Source: Arthrobacter sp. Hiyo8
GTDB taxonomy: Bacteria > Actinomycetota > Actinomycetes > Actinomycetales > Micrococcaceae
DNA length: 64,000 nucleotides
Assembly (NCBI GenBank): GCA_001549895.1
Contig: AP014719.1
Coordinates: 2,232,001-2,296,000, forward strand
Reading direction: 5' to 3'
Shown here: positions 1 through 8,538 of the stretch, piece after piece
Layout: each line of letters starts with the position of its first letter
Numbering within the stretch: the stretch's first letter is position 1
Program-made: the position numbers and the translations under genes
Notes under the pieces: generated by a model
What the model saw: the letters and a program-made list of their open reading frames with translations, nothing else
Told to the model about the DNA's origin: nothing
The model's database searches: none

Positions 1-75
1 GATGACTCGTTACTCGGGTTTCGGTATTGGCACCCAACTTTTGATACGCACCATTGGCCCTCCGAGCCCTTGCGA

Positions 76-471
76 TCACAAGTCTGACGTCCTGGCCTCG
101 CCCTGGGAACGGTGGTCTTTGCCTATGACACATCCAACGACGGTTGTCATCTCCTCATCGAACCAAATGAAGACCATGGTTCCGCCGACCGAGATCGCGG
201 TATTAAGGACCTGCTGACTAGGGTACTCCTCGAGTCGTGATAGAAATTCGTGATCACCAAGCACGTTTGCACCAGTCTTTGCACGGCTCTTTACACGGCG
301 CCTGTATATGCGAATCAAATCCGGGACGTCCGTCAGCCCGAGCTCGAGCATTCCTGATGGGTCAATCGACCTAAGCGCCAAGGCGGCGGTATCAGCCACT
401 GTTATGTTCTCCGGCTTCCATTTGTCGATCAAGGTTAGGACCGTTGTGACGGAAACTTGCCTGGTCGTCAT
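76..471 (-). CDS. putative immunity protein of an ADP-ribosyltransferase-like toxin
   Basis: A 131-residue soluble protein with no signal peptide or membrane segment. Its ATG shares one base with the TAA of the upstream toxin-like gene (TAATG), so the two are probably translationally coupled. A small acidic protein directly behind a toxin domain is the usual immunity arrangement in polymorphic toxin loci. I do not recognise the family. The C-terminal half (GGTMVFIWFDEEMTTVVGCV) reads as beta-rich. The immunity role comes from position only; a fold or family search would settle it. Confidence 0.55.
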   Translation of the reverse strand: MTTRQVSVTTVLTLIDKWKPENITVADTAALALRSIDPSGMLELGLTDVPDLIRIYRRRVKSRAKTGANVLGDHEFLSRLEEYPSQQVLNTAISVGGTMVFIWFDEEMTTVVGCVIGKDHRSQGEARTSDL

Positions 472-947
472 TACCGGATCACCTCCGCTCCGAACACCGG
501 GCCTCGAATTAGGACTTCACTCTCATGGTAGATGTCTGGCGACGGCACACGAACGTATCCTGGCCCATCTGCATCCGGGATACGAAGGACAACACCGGGG
601 CCGTTTCCTTCACTCGCCACGTCCCGCGCGATCGATTCATCAGTGGTCCAGGAGGTGAACACGCTATCATTTCTTCCGCCGTTGTGGAGCGCCGGATTTG
701 AGTGGCCACCCTGAGGCCTTGCTATGCCATTAAGCGCATCGTCATAGGCCGGATGTCCGTAATGCAATCCGCGATATAGGGAGACAGAATCGCCGGCAAC
801 GTCGGCAGTAGCCTCCGCTGCGTGGCGGGCTGCGAGTTGCTCGGCGGCCTCTCGTTGAGCGGTCTTGATACTCAGGGCTGCCAGCCCCTCGCCTGCGGGA
901 ATGATCGCGGCGACGGTTCCCCAGAAGCCGATGAACTTGTCGCTCAC
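471..947 (-). CDS. ADP-ribosyltransferase-like toxin domain protein
   Basis: A 158-residue protein. Residues 1-50 are a short Ala-rich helical stretch; residues 55-158 resemble an R-S-E type ADP-ribosyltransferase toxin domain. YRGLHYG supplies the Arg, FTSWTTDE the S-T-S-like strand, and HESEVLI near the C-terminus an E-x-E-like motif. Such domains are normally C-terminal warheads of large secreted toxins and modify a target protein using NAD. Here no delivery domain precedes it. The start is a GTG that overlaps the TGA of an upstream coding remnant (GTGA at 944-947). It may be a domain left after truncation or a small stand-alone toxin. Toxin identity is inferred from motifs and from the gene behind it. 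Confidence 0.6.
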   Translation of the reverse strand: MSDKFIGFWGTVAAIIPAGEGLAALSIKTAQREAAEQLAARHAAEATADVAGDSVSLYRGLHYGHPAYDDALNGIARPQGGHSNPALHNGGRNDSVFTSWTTDESIARDVASEGNGPGVVLRIPDADGPGYVRVPSPDIYHESEVLIRGPVFGAEVIR

Positions 948-1060
948 TCGCCCGGAAGACGGCCGACAACTTCGACTGGGTCTATCGCCACCACATCGAC
1001 TGGGATGCGTCGGAGACGGTGCCTGCCGTCCTTAATCGATCCGCTGCTGAGTAACTGGCG
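944..1060 (-). pseudogene. C-terminal remnant of an unidentified gene upstream of the toxin-like gene
   Basis: A 38-codon frame, open from an in-frame TAG at 1061-1063 to TGA at 944-946, ending VEVVGRLPGE. Its stop overlaps the toxin GTG in a GTGA junction, which is typical of real operon neighbours. It has no start codon, and the next gene upstream ends 10 bp away, so it is probably the tail of a gene cut off by a rearrangement. It is too short to identify. Confidence 0.4.
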
Positions 1061-1072
1061 CTATGGGGTTCC

Positions 1073-3427
1073 TCATTTGAGAATCCCTTGAGTGCCGGGG
1101 CCGAATTGAGTTTGAACCCAGCTGAACTGGTCCTTGGTGAGTATGCCCTGGGTCAGGACGGGGTTGAGGATCTGTCCTTTGAAGCCCTCACCAAGGCGCA
1201 CCGGCTGGGTGGTGGAAGGAAGGTGGGTTTGCGTCGCGGCGGCTGTGGTCCAGGTCCCTGAGTAGCCAGCGGAGCTTACGGTCATACGCAATTGCTGGTT
1301 GACCTTGTCATAGACCGCGGTCAGAAAAAACCATTGGTTTGATGTCTGTCCTGTCAGGATCTGGACCTGATTGAGGGTGCCGCCTGTTGTCCAAGTATCC
1401 AGTTCAGGCTGTCCGTCCGTATTCAAGCGGACCGCCGCGGCCAAGTCTCCGGTGTCGGAGACCTGCGCTATGAGCGACTGGATGGTGTTTCCGCCGGGCG
1501 CCGGATTGGTGGGGCAGAACCACCCGGAGACGCTGAAGCTCTCCGCCGTATTTACAGCAGGCGACGCAGTCGTCCCGAACTGGTCAGGAAGGCCGTTGAC
1601 TTGAAGGGCATTCCTCGTAGGGCTCCCAGAGTAGCCCGCGCTTGCGTCTCCCTGACAGGACTCCGTCGCATAGGGCGTCCCATTGGCCTGGATCGCAACG
1701 GGAACCCAACTTCCGTTACTTGGTGCAGTGATCGGGAGGACGGTAGCTGGAACGGGCACCGTATTTGCCACCCTGAACTCGTAGTCAGCTGGATAGCTGA
1801 CATTGCCGACGTAGTCAAAGGCCCACACCTTCAAGGAAGTAGAGCGGTCGGCGGGCCCCACCGTCACCGTTGCCTTCCGCCCCTCGGCTGGACAGACCAC
1901 AACGAATTCATGAACCCGCGGGGTGTCGCAGCTTAGATTGACCGGCATTGACGTCGGTCCGGGCGCGTCAGTTACCGCATACGCGAAACCCTTTGCCGGA
2001 TACGTGCCCGGCTCACTAATGGTGAAATCGTATTTCCCTTCACCGACAGTCCCTCCGCCATTGACCGTCCCGGTATTGGTTCCTGGGATGGTCGTAATGC
2101 TCGCGGGCGGTGTGATGACCGGCGTCGCCGGCGGCATGAGTTGGCCCATGAAGTAACCCGCAACGTCCGCAATCAGGTCGGTAGTACCGGATGAACGGTT
2201 GAACAGCGTCACCTTCCCGTCAGCACCCACCGGCACCGTCACCGAATTCGCCACCGTCTGCCCAACGCCGAAATTCACATTCGACGCATTCGGACGCTCA
2301 GTCCCGGAAGCAAACGCACTCACAAACCCGAACGACTTGGGCCCCGTCACCGTCAGATTGAACACAACAGCCGAAACATTCGCCGGAATCCCCGACACAC
2401 CACCCACCTGGAACGACACAGGCGAATCAGCACCCGCAGCCGAACCGCCACGCGTATCCAGCATCCGTGAAGGAGCCAACGGCGCAAACGCACCCGGAAC
2501 CACCGGAGCCCCGGACAGGTAATAGCCCGAGACGTCGGCAATCAGGTCGGTGGAACCGCCGGAACGGTTGAACAGCGTCACCTTCCCGTCAGCACCCACC
2601 GGCACCGTCACCGAGTTCGCCACCGTCTGACCAGGCCCGAAATTCACATTCGACGCGTTCGGACGCTCAGTCCCGGAAGCAAACGCACTCACGAACCCGA
2701 ACGACTTCGGCCCCGTCACCGTCAGATTGAACACCACAGCCGAAACATTCGCCGGAATCCCCGACACACCACCCACCTGGAACGACACAGGCGAATCAGC
2801 ACCCACAGCCGAACCGCCACGCGTATCCAACATCCGTGAAGGAGCCAACGGCGCAAACGCACCCGGAACCACCGGAGCCCCGGACAGGTAATAGCCCGAG
2901 ACGTCGGCAATCAGGTCGGTGGAACCGCCGGAACGGTTGAACAACGTCACCTTCCCGTCAGCACCCACCGGCACCGTCACCGAGTTCGCCACCGTCTGAC
3001 CAGGCCCGAAATTCACATTCGACGCGTTCGGACGCTCAGTCCCGGAAGCAAACGCACTCACAAACCCGAACGACTTCGGCCCCGTCACCGTCAGATTGAA
3101 CACAACAGCCGAAACATTCGCCGGAATCCCCGACACACCACCCACCTGGAACGACACAGGCGAATCAGCACCCACAGCCGAACCGCCACGCGTATCCAAG
3201 GCGCGGAACGGTGAAAGCGACACAAAGGTGCCGGGGTCCACCGGTTGCGTTGGACCGAGCATGGGCGCAGAGGCTGGGGATTTCTCGGCGGCGCGGGCGG
3301 AGGCCGGGACGGCAGAAACCCCCGTGGAGGTGAGCAATCCAAGCAGGACAGAGAAAACAGCCAAGAACCTTAATCCACGCACGCTCAAGGAGACCCCAAA
3401 TACCCCGACGGCATGGATCACCGTCAT
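1073..3427 (-). CDS. secreted protein with three 123-residue repeats and a C-terminal LamG-like domain
   Basis: 784 residues. Residues 18-47 form a signal peptide (RGLRFLAVFSVLLGLLTSTG, then VSAVPASARA). Three nearly identical repeats follow at about 65-430. Each starts with a SPFR/APSR-x-LDTRGG motif and contains VFNLTVTGPKSFGFVSAF, ANSVTVPVGADGKVTLFNRS and DLIADVxGYY. Repeats of this type are common in secreted actinobacterial proteins, where they are thought to be beta-rich cell-surface modules. A linker and an Ig-like region (about 440-560) lead to a LamG/concanavalin-like domain (about 590-770). No catalytic motif was seen. A surface adhesion or polysaccharide-binding role is inferred. 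No clear ribosome site precedes the chosen ATG, so the true start may lie slightly downstream. Confidence 0.75.
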   Translation of the reverse strand: MTVIHAVGVFGVSLSVRGLRFLAVFSVLLGLLTSTGVSAVPASARAAEKSPASAPMLGPTQPVDPGTFVSLSPFRALDTRGGSAVGADSPVSFQVGGVSGIPANVSAVVFNLTVTGPKSFGFVSAFASGTERPNASNVNFGPGQTVANSVTVPVGADGKVTLFNRSGGSTDLIADVSGYYLSGAPVVPGAFAPLAPSRMLDTRGGSAVGADSPVSFQVGGVSGIPANVSAVVFNLTVTGPKSFGFVSAFASGTERPNASNVNFGPGQTVANSVTVPVGADGKVTLFNRSGGSTDLIADVSGYYLSGAPVVPGAFAPLAPSRMLDTRGGSAAGADSPVSFQVGGVSGIPANVSAVVFNLTVTGPKSFGFVSAFASGTERPNASNVNFGVGQTVANSVTVPVGADGKVTLFNRSSGTTDLIADVAGYFMGQLMPPATPVITPPASITTIPGTNTGTVNGGGTVGEGKYDFTISEPGTYPAKGFAYAVTDAPGPTSMPVNLSCDTPRVHEFVVVCPAEGRKATVTVGPADRSTSLKVWAFDYVGNVSYPADYEFRVANTVPVPATVLPITAPSNGSWVPVAIQANGTPYATESCQGDASAGYSGSPTRNALQVNGLPDQFGTTASPAVNTAESFSVSGWFCPTNPAPGGNTIQSLIAQVSDTGDLAAAVRLNTDGQPELDTWTTGGTLNQVQILTGQTSNQWFFLTAVYDKVNQQLRMTVSSAGYSGTWTTAAATQTHLPSTTQPVRLGEGFKGQILNPVLTQGILTKDQFSWVQTQFGPGTQGILK
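2150..3214 (-). repeat. three tandem 369-bp coding repeats
   Basis: The anchor GCGTATCCA recurs at 2452, 2821 and 3190, exactly 369 bp (123 codons) apart. The units stay nearly identical at the DNA level, including synonymous positions. The third unit in reading order (lowest coordinates) diverges most at its end. Confidence 0.9.
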
Positions 3428-3466
3428 TTTTGCGACAATCTACCAGAAGCAAGACGCTGATGGACT

Positions 3467-3495
3467 GCGGGCCCCCGGCTGAGCTTGGGGCCCGC
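3467..3495 (-). terminator. hairpin behind the GH65 gene
   Basis: Perfect 9-bp stem, GCGGGCCCC (3467-3475) with GGGGCCCGC (3487-3495), directly after the GH65 stop codon at 3496-3498. There is no U-run, so termination is plausible but not certain. Confidence 0.5.
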
Positions 3496-5886
3496 CTAGA
3501 CCCGCGCGCTCCCAATCACCGGAAGTCCCGCCGTCGGGAAGAGGCTCGGGAAGACCGACGGCGCGGGGACCGGCACTTCGTCGAGGGGCACGGTGACGGT
3601 CTCGACGCCGACGACGAGCCGCTCGCCGCGCACGCTGACCTCCAAAGGTGCGGAACCGGCGTCGGACCCTAGCCCAGGAGAACCTGAATCCGGAACCAGC
3701 GCAAGGCTGATGGTCGCCGGCCGCAGCTCGACGGACAACAGCCGCCCGCGGATCTTGAGCCGGAAGGACAGGCTGTCCCACTCGGCCGGCAACCGCGGAT
3801 CGAAGTGCGGGACCTGGCCCTGGTCACGCATGCCCGCGAAACCGCACACCAGGGAACTCCAGATGCCGCCGGTGGACGCGATGTGCACGCCGTCGACGGT
3901 GTTGTGGTGCGTGTTGTCCAGGTCGATGAACAAGGCCTCGGTGAAGTGCTTGAGCGCGACGTCGGAGTAGCCCACCTCGGCCGCCATGATGCCCTGCACG
4001 CAGGCGGACAAGGTGGAGTCGCCGGTGGTGATGGGATCGTAGAAGTCGAACGCGCGCTGCTTTTCCTCGGCCGTGAAGTCCTGCCACTGGAGGAACATCG
4101 CCAGTACCGTATCCGCTTGCTTGAGGACCTGGTGCCGGTAGATCACCAGCGGGTGGAAGTTGAGCAGCAGCGGGTACTTCGACTTAGGGGTGTTCCAGTC
4201 CCACGGCTCCAGGGTCATGAAGTCGTTGTCCTGGCTGTAGATCTCCATGTCCGGATCGTAGGGAAGGGACATACGCGCGGCGGCCTGCTGCCACACCATC
4301 CGCTCGGTGTCGGGGACGTCCGGGTGTTCCAGTGCCGCAGCGGCCCGCAGGTTAAAGCGGGCCATGACGTTGGTGTAGAGGTTGTCGTTGACCACCGCCG
4401 TGTATTCATCCGGGCCGGTGACGCCGTGGATGTGGAACAAGCCGTCCTTGCCGAAGAAGCCCAGCGAAGCCCACATGCGGGCCGTCTCGATCAACAGGTC
4501 GGCGCCCACTTCGGCGCGGAAGCTCGCGTCGCCGCTGGCCCACTGGTACCGGTTGGCTGCGAAGGAGATGGCGGCGGCGATGTGGAACTGCGCCGTGCCA
4601 GCGGCGTAGTACGCGCTGGCCTCGAGCCCGTTGATGGTGCGCCACGGGAACAGTGCACCGTCCACGCTGAGTTCCTTGGCCCGAATCCGGGCGTCGGGAA
4701 GCATGGCGTGGCGGGATTCCAGCACTTGGCGCGCGGCGGCCGGGTTGGTATAGGTCAAGTACGGCAGGAGGTACACCTCCTGGTCCCAGAAGTAGTGGCC
4801 CTCATAGCCGGAGCCGCTGACGCCCTTGGCCGGGATGCCCGCGACGCCGGCCCGCGCGGTGGCCTGGGCGAGCTGGAACAGGCTCCAGCGCACGGCCTGC
4901 TGCTGTTCGGGCTGGCCGCCAATGGTGATATCCGCCGTAGACCAGTAATCCCGGTAGTGCGCCGTGCCTTCGGCGAGGAGCGCGTCAAACGGCACGAGGC
5001 CCAATTCGGCGTCGGACGCGAGGATCTCGCCCGGGTCTGATTCGCTTGCATCGGCGCTGTTCACGACGTAGCTGACGCTCTTCTCCAAGCGGAACGTCTC
5101 GCCTTCATTCACGGCCATGACGTAGCGGACCGTTGACTCGTCCTCCCCCACCACGGTTTCGAAGGGCTGGCCTTCGGCGGATATCCAATGGTCCACGGCC
5201 ATGCCGATGCGCTGCCGGGATTCAGCGGTTTCCCAAGCCATGCGCAGCGATCCGTCGGAGCCCTGGAGGTGGAGCGGAAGCAACACCCGGCCAGCGTGGC
5301 GGCCGGAGCGGCGGGGGTCGTGGGCCGAGTGGTCCTCCACAGGCTGGTCCTGCCGATTGATCACCAAAGACGTGATGTCAGCGGACACCTGGCGGTCTGC
5401 GGTGAGGCTCAGCTCGATGCCGAGGGAACCCCTTGAATCGATCCCGACGGCGCGGCGCTCCAGGGTGGTGACAATGGCGCCTGAACGGCACTCCCAGGTA
5501 ACGGCGCATTCGTACACACCCGTGGCGAAGTCGATGCTGCGGCGGTAATTCTGCACCGCGGACTCTGTGAGGCTCAGCTGCTCGCCGTCGATGACAACGT
5601 TGAAGTTGTTGGCATCCGGCACATAGACGATCCTTTGTCCCGTGCGGGCGAAGCCATACGCGTTCTCGGCGTGCTTGATGTCCCACGTTTCGTGGAAACC
5701 GTTGATGAACGTGCCGGGGAGTTCGGCGTCCGCCCCGGCCCAATGGGCACCGCGGATGCCCAGGTGGCCGTTGCCGAGGCTGAAGAGGGTTTCGAGCGTA
5801 CCGGCGTCGCCGGGAACGTGGATGCTCTCCACGAGCTTCCACGGTTCGCAGGGGAAGCGCAGCCGGTCGGAGCTGATGAGTGCCAT
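3496..5886 (-). CDS. glycoside hydrolase family 65 protein (maltose/trehalose/kojibiose phosphorylase type)
   Basis: About 796 residues, full length for the family. GH65 phosphorylases split an alpha-linked glucose disaccharide with phosphate, giving beta-glucose 1-phosphate and glucose. The N-terminal beta-sandwich begins ETLFSLGNGHLGIRG. The (alpha/alpha)6 barrel carries GPDEYTAVVNDNLYTN, whose Glu (about residue 494) is the expected general acid. GTAQFHIAAAISFAANRYQW and HIASTGGIWSSLVCGF are other conserved stretches. I chose the ATG at 5886 because AAGGAA lies about 9 bases upstream; the ATG at 5940 overlaps pgmB and lacks a ribosome site. The gene follows pgmB, which uses the beta-G1P product. 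The exact disaccharide cannot be read from sequence. Confidence 0.92.
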   Translation of the reverse strand: MALISSDRLRFPCEPWKLVESIHVPGDAGTLETLFSLGNGHLGIRGAHWAGADAELPGTFINGFHETWDIKHAENAYGFARTGQRIVYVPDANNFNVVIDGEQLSLTESAVQNYRRSIDFATGVYECAVTWECRSGAIVTTLERRAVGIDSRGSLGIELSLTADRQVSADITSLVINRQDQPVEDHSAHDPRRSGRHAGRVLLPLHLQGSDGSLRMAWETAESRQRIGMAVDHWISAEGQPFETVVGEDESTVRYVMAVNEGETFRLEKSVSYVVNSADASESDPGEILASDAELGLVPFDALLAEGTAHYRDYWSTADITIGGQPEQQQAVRWSLFQLAQATARAGVAGIPAKGVSGSGYEGHYFWDQEVYLLPYLTYTNPAAARQVLESRHAMLPDARIRAKELSVDGALFPWRTINGLEASAYYAAGTAQFHIAAAISFAANRYQWASGDASFRAEVGADLLIETARMWASLGFFGKDGLFHIHGVTGPDEYTAVVNDNLYTNVMARFNLRAAAALEHPDVPDTERMVWQQAAARMSLPYDPDMEIYSQDNDFMTLEPWDWNTPKSKYPLLLNFHPLVIYRHQVLKQADTVLAMFLQWQDFTAEEKQRAFDFYDPITTGDSTLSACVQGIMAAEVGYSDVALKHFTEALFIDLDNTHHNTVDGVHIASTGGIWSSLVCGFAGMRDQGQVPHFDPRLPAEWDSLSFRLKIRGRLLSVELRPATISLALVPDSGSPGLGSDAGSAPLEVSVRGERLVVGVETVTVPLDEVPVPAPSVFPSLFPTAGLPVIGSARV

Positions 5887-5926
5887 GGACTGTTGGGTTC
5901 CTTCTGTTTCTGGTGAAACGGCTTGG

Positions 5927-6664
5927 TTAGAGGAGGTCATCGAGGTCGTCGACCACGAACGTTGCGCCGGCGTCGAGCAGGGTCTGGCGGCCGGCTCCCC
6001 GGTCCACCCCGATCACGGCGCGGAAGTTCCCGGCACTGCCGGCCTGCACGCCGGACACTGCGTCCTCGACGACGACGCAGCCCTCGGCTGGAACGTCCAG
6101 CAGTTCGGCGGCGTAACGGAACGTGGCCGGATCCGGCTTGCCGGGGAGCCCGACGGCGGCCGCCACCTGGCCGTCGACCACCACCGGGAAGTAGCCATCC
6201 AGTCCGGCCGCCTTCAGCACGGCGGGCGCGTTGCGGGAAGAGGACACGACGGCGAGCTTGAGTCCCAGCTCCAATGCGGCGTGGATGAAGCGGACGGAGC
6301 CCGCGTAGGGCTCGACGCCACGCGAATCCACGATCTCGTTGAAGATCCGGTTCTTGCGGTTGCCCAGGCCCTGCACGCTGGTGTTGGCGGGATCGTCGTC
6401 GGTGGGTCCTTCCGGCAACGTGATTCCACGGGAGGTGAGGAAATCACGCACGCCATCGAAGCGCGGCTTGCCGTCGATGTGGTCGAAGTAGTCGCTCTCC
6501 TGGTAGCCGTCCGGATGGCCCGTTTCGGCCAGGTAGCCGTCGAAGAGCTCCTGCCAAGCCTGCTCATGCACCACGGCGGTGGGCGTCAGCACGCCGTCGA
6601 GGTCGAAAAGGAGCGCGGTGGCGCCCGTCCAGGCGGTCTTCTGGGTGGCTCGGGTATCAGTCAT
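5927..6664 (-). CDS. pgmB: beta-phosphoglucomutase family hydrolase
   Basis: 245 residues, cytosolic HAD superfamily. The nucleophile motif FDLDGVLTP (Asp21, Asp23) is followed by a helical cap (HEQAWQELFDGYL, DYFDHIDGKPRFDGV), then VVSSSRNAPAVL and VVEDAVSGVQAG. These enzymes convert beta-glucose 1-phosphate to glucose 6-phosphate. The gene lies between a lacI regulator and a GH65 phosphorylase on one strand, a standard pathway grouping. It is at the long end for the family. Because the Asp-x-Asp and cap motifs are complete, a phosphatase-only role is less likely. Confidence 0.9.
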   Translation of the reverse strand: MTDTRATQKTAWTGATALLFDLDGVLTPTAVVHEQAWQELFDGYLAETGHPDGYQESDYFDHIDGKPRFDGVRDFLTSRGITLPEGPTDDDPANTSVQGLGNRKNRIFNEIVDSRGVEPYAGSVRFIHAALELGLKLAVVSSSRNAPAVLKAAGLDGYFPVVVDGQVAAAVGLPGKPDPATFRYAAELLDVPAEGCVVVEDAVSGVQAGSAGNFRAVIGVDRGAGRQTLLDAGATFVVDDLDDLL

Positions 6665-6681
6665 GGTGTGGAGTGGTCCGT

Positions 6682-7710
6682 TCAGCGCTGGCGGCGCGTG
6701 GTTTTGCGTTCAATGAGTTTCGTGTCAAGGAAATGATGGGAGGGTTCGTTGGGGGCGTCGGCGTTCTGGAGCCGGTCCACCAGGAGGTTGGCGGCGAAGG
6801 CACCCTGGTCCGCCACTGGCTGCGCCACCGTGCTCAGGCCGAGGAACCAGCTCATGGGGTGGTCGTCGATTCCAATCACGGAGACATTCTTTGGTGCGGA
6901 CAGCCCATGCTCTCGCAAGGCCATCAGTGCCCCGAACGCCGCCTCGTCACAGTGCGCGAAGACTGCGGTGGGAAGGCTCCTGTGGGCAATGAGTTCGTTC
7001 ATGGCTATACGGCCGCCGTCGATCGTGGAATCCGAATTGATGACCAAGTCCGGATGAACAGTCAGGTGATGGTCCTTCAATGCACGGCTGAATCCCTTGA
7101 GCCTGTCGCTGGCCGTCAACACCGAGTTCTCCTGGGTTTCGCGGCCGGAAAGCACCGCCAGATCCCAATGGCCCAGCCCCAGCAGGTGGGAGGTGGCCTG
7201 CCAAGCTGCGAGTTCGTCGTCGATCCCTACGTTGTCCCACGGTACGGAAGTCATCCCCACGCTCGCAACTGCAAGGCCGGACGCGGCCAGGAGGGCAACC
7301 TCGGATTCGCTCAAATCGACGTTGAGGAGCAGCACGCCATCCACGCGTTGGGACAGTCCAAGGAGGTCGCCAAAGATCTTCCGCTTGACGCTCGACTTGC
7401 CGCGCAGGCTGATCAGGACGGTGTCGAAACCGCTGTCTCCGAACACTTCCTCGGCCGCCTCAACGGCCTGGGCGAAGAACCACGCGGTGGCGGTAGGAGT
7501 GATGATGGCGATGGAACCGGTATTTCCGCCGGCCAGCCGGGCCGCCGCGGAGGATGCCTTGTAGCCGAGCTTGGCTGCGGCGTCGGCCACTTTGGCTTGT
7601 GCTTTTTCGGACACGTTCGGCAGGTTCCGCAGGGCGCGTGAAACGGTGCAGATGGACAAGCCCGAGAGGACGGCAACGTCCTGGATTGTCACGCGGTGAG
7701 CCTTAACCAT
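6682..7710 (-). CDS. LacI family transcriptional regulator
   Basis: 342 residues. The N-terminal helix-turn-helix VTIQDVAVLSGLSICTVSRAL is followed by the hinge helix SSAAARLAGG and a periplasmic-binding-protein-like effector domain (about 60-340). It is the first gene of the lacI-pgmB-GH65 unit and stands 18 bp from pgmB. A perfect LacI-type palindrome lies 67 bp upstream of its start, so it probably represses its own operon and responds to the disaccharide or a glucose phosphate. The ATG at 7710 was chosen because it directly precedes the helix-turn-helix. Confidence 0.92.
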   Translation of the reverse strand: MVKAHRVTIQDVAVLSGLSICTVSRALRNLPNVSEKAQAKVADAAAKLGYKASSAAARLAGGNTGSIAIITPTATAWFFAQAVEAAEEVFGDSGFDTVLISLRGKSSVKRKIFGDLLGLSQRVDGVLLLNVDLSESEVALLAASGLAVASVGMTSVPWDNVGIDDELAAWQATSHLLGLGHWDLAVLSGRETQENSVLTASDRLKGFSRALKDHHLTVHPDLVINSDSTIDGGRIAMNELIAHRSLPTAVFAHCDEAAFGALMALREHGLSAPKNVSVIGIDDHPMSWFLGLSTVAQPVADQGAFAANLLVDRLQNADAPNEPSHHFLDTKLIERKTTRRQR

Positions 7711-7776
7711 TCAACACGGCCTCAACCCTTTCATCTTCTGGATTTGGCGGCACATCCTTGCACCGCCGAAGAAGAG

Positions 7777-7790
7777 TGTAAGCGCTTACA
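7777..7790. promoter_or_regulatory. LacI-type operator
   Basis: TGTAAGCGCTTACA is a perfect 14-bp palindrome with the central CG typical of LacI/GalR-family operators. It sits 67 bp upstream of the lacI start and 57 bp downstream of the esterase stop. Confidence 0.8.
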
Positions 7791-7846
7791 ATTTTGGCAA
7801 TCAAGAGTTGTTTTCCGGCATCCCCGAATGTGACGCGGACCTCACT

Positions 7847-8464
7847 TCAACGAAGGACGTAAAACCGCAGAAACGCGCTCACATCCGCCATTTCCCGGGC
7901 CTCGATCCGATGGCCCATGCCGGGGTAGGTTCTCGAGGTGAGAGCCATGTTCTTGTTGAGCCATTCCTCGGTGTGCTCAATGGCATCCCTGAAGATCACG
8001 GGATCGGCTTTGTCCCTGCCCCAGAAGAACGGCGGCGGCGAATCGAAGGACTCGCTGAGCGCCAGAAGGTCGTTTTCCAGCACGAATCCGGAGAGGCCCA
8101 CTGTCGCTTTGAAGCCTTCCGGACGGAGACGCAGAAGCGTGCTGGCCATGGCCATGCCTTGGGAATAGCCCAGGAGGCTCACGCTGCTGTGATTCCGCTT
8201 GACGGAGTCGATCCAGGCGAAGACCTTGTTAGTGGCCGTGATGACGTCCGCGAAGTCGTTGGCGAGGAAGTAGTCCAGCAGGAACCAGCCGTAGTGGTCC
8301 CCTATCGCCACGGGCCCACGGAGCGCAGCGCAAGTGAATTCTTTGGGGAGCTGCGGAAAGAGATTCACCATTCGCTGCTCGTCCGTGCCGTATCCGTGCA
8401 TCATCACCAGGAGCGGCGTCCCTGCGCGCTCATTTTCCGGTCTGGACCAGACGACAGTTTCCAT
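7847..8464 (-). CDS. alpha/beta hydrolase (phospholipase/carboxylesterase family)
   Basis: 205 residues, cytosolic. The fold markers are MMHGYGTDE (oxyanion loop), the nucleophile elbow GYSQG (Ser101), an acid in GRDKADPVI (probably Asp154) and His185 in PGMGH. Together they form a complete Ser-Asp-His triad. The length and layout match small bacterial carboxylesterases (YpfH/PF02230 type). The substrate is unknown. It stands between two larger operons and has its own start 75 bp below the amidohydrolase stop. Confidence 0.85.
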   Translation of the reverse strand: METVVWSRPENERAGTPLLVMMHGYGTDEQRMVNLFPQLPKEFTCAALRGPVAIGDHYGWFLLDYFLANDFADVITATNKVFAWIDSVKRNHSSVSLLGYSQGMAMASTLLRLRPEGFKATVGLSGFVLENDLLALSESFDSPPPFFWGRDKADPVIFRDAIEHTEEWLNKNMALTSRTYPGMGHRIEAREMADVSAFLRFYVLR

Positions 8465-8538
8465 GGGCCACAGCTTAGTGGGGCCGGCGGCCCGTTCGAC
8501 CGCACGGGCCTCGGTTCAAGGCCGCCTCTAGCGGCTGG

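Noticed and set aside
1..217. 71-codon plus-strand frame at the window start
   Set aside because: It overlaps the putative immunity gene on the other strand and has no recognisable content.
3805..5040. 411-codon plus-strand open frame opposite the GH65 gene
   Set aside because: It is an antisense shadow of a well-supported enzyme; its protein is rich in Val, Gly and His with no family features, as expected from high-GC reverse frames.
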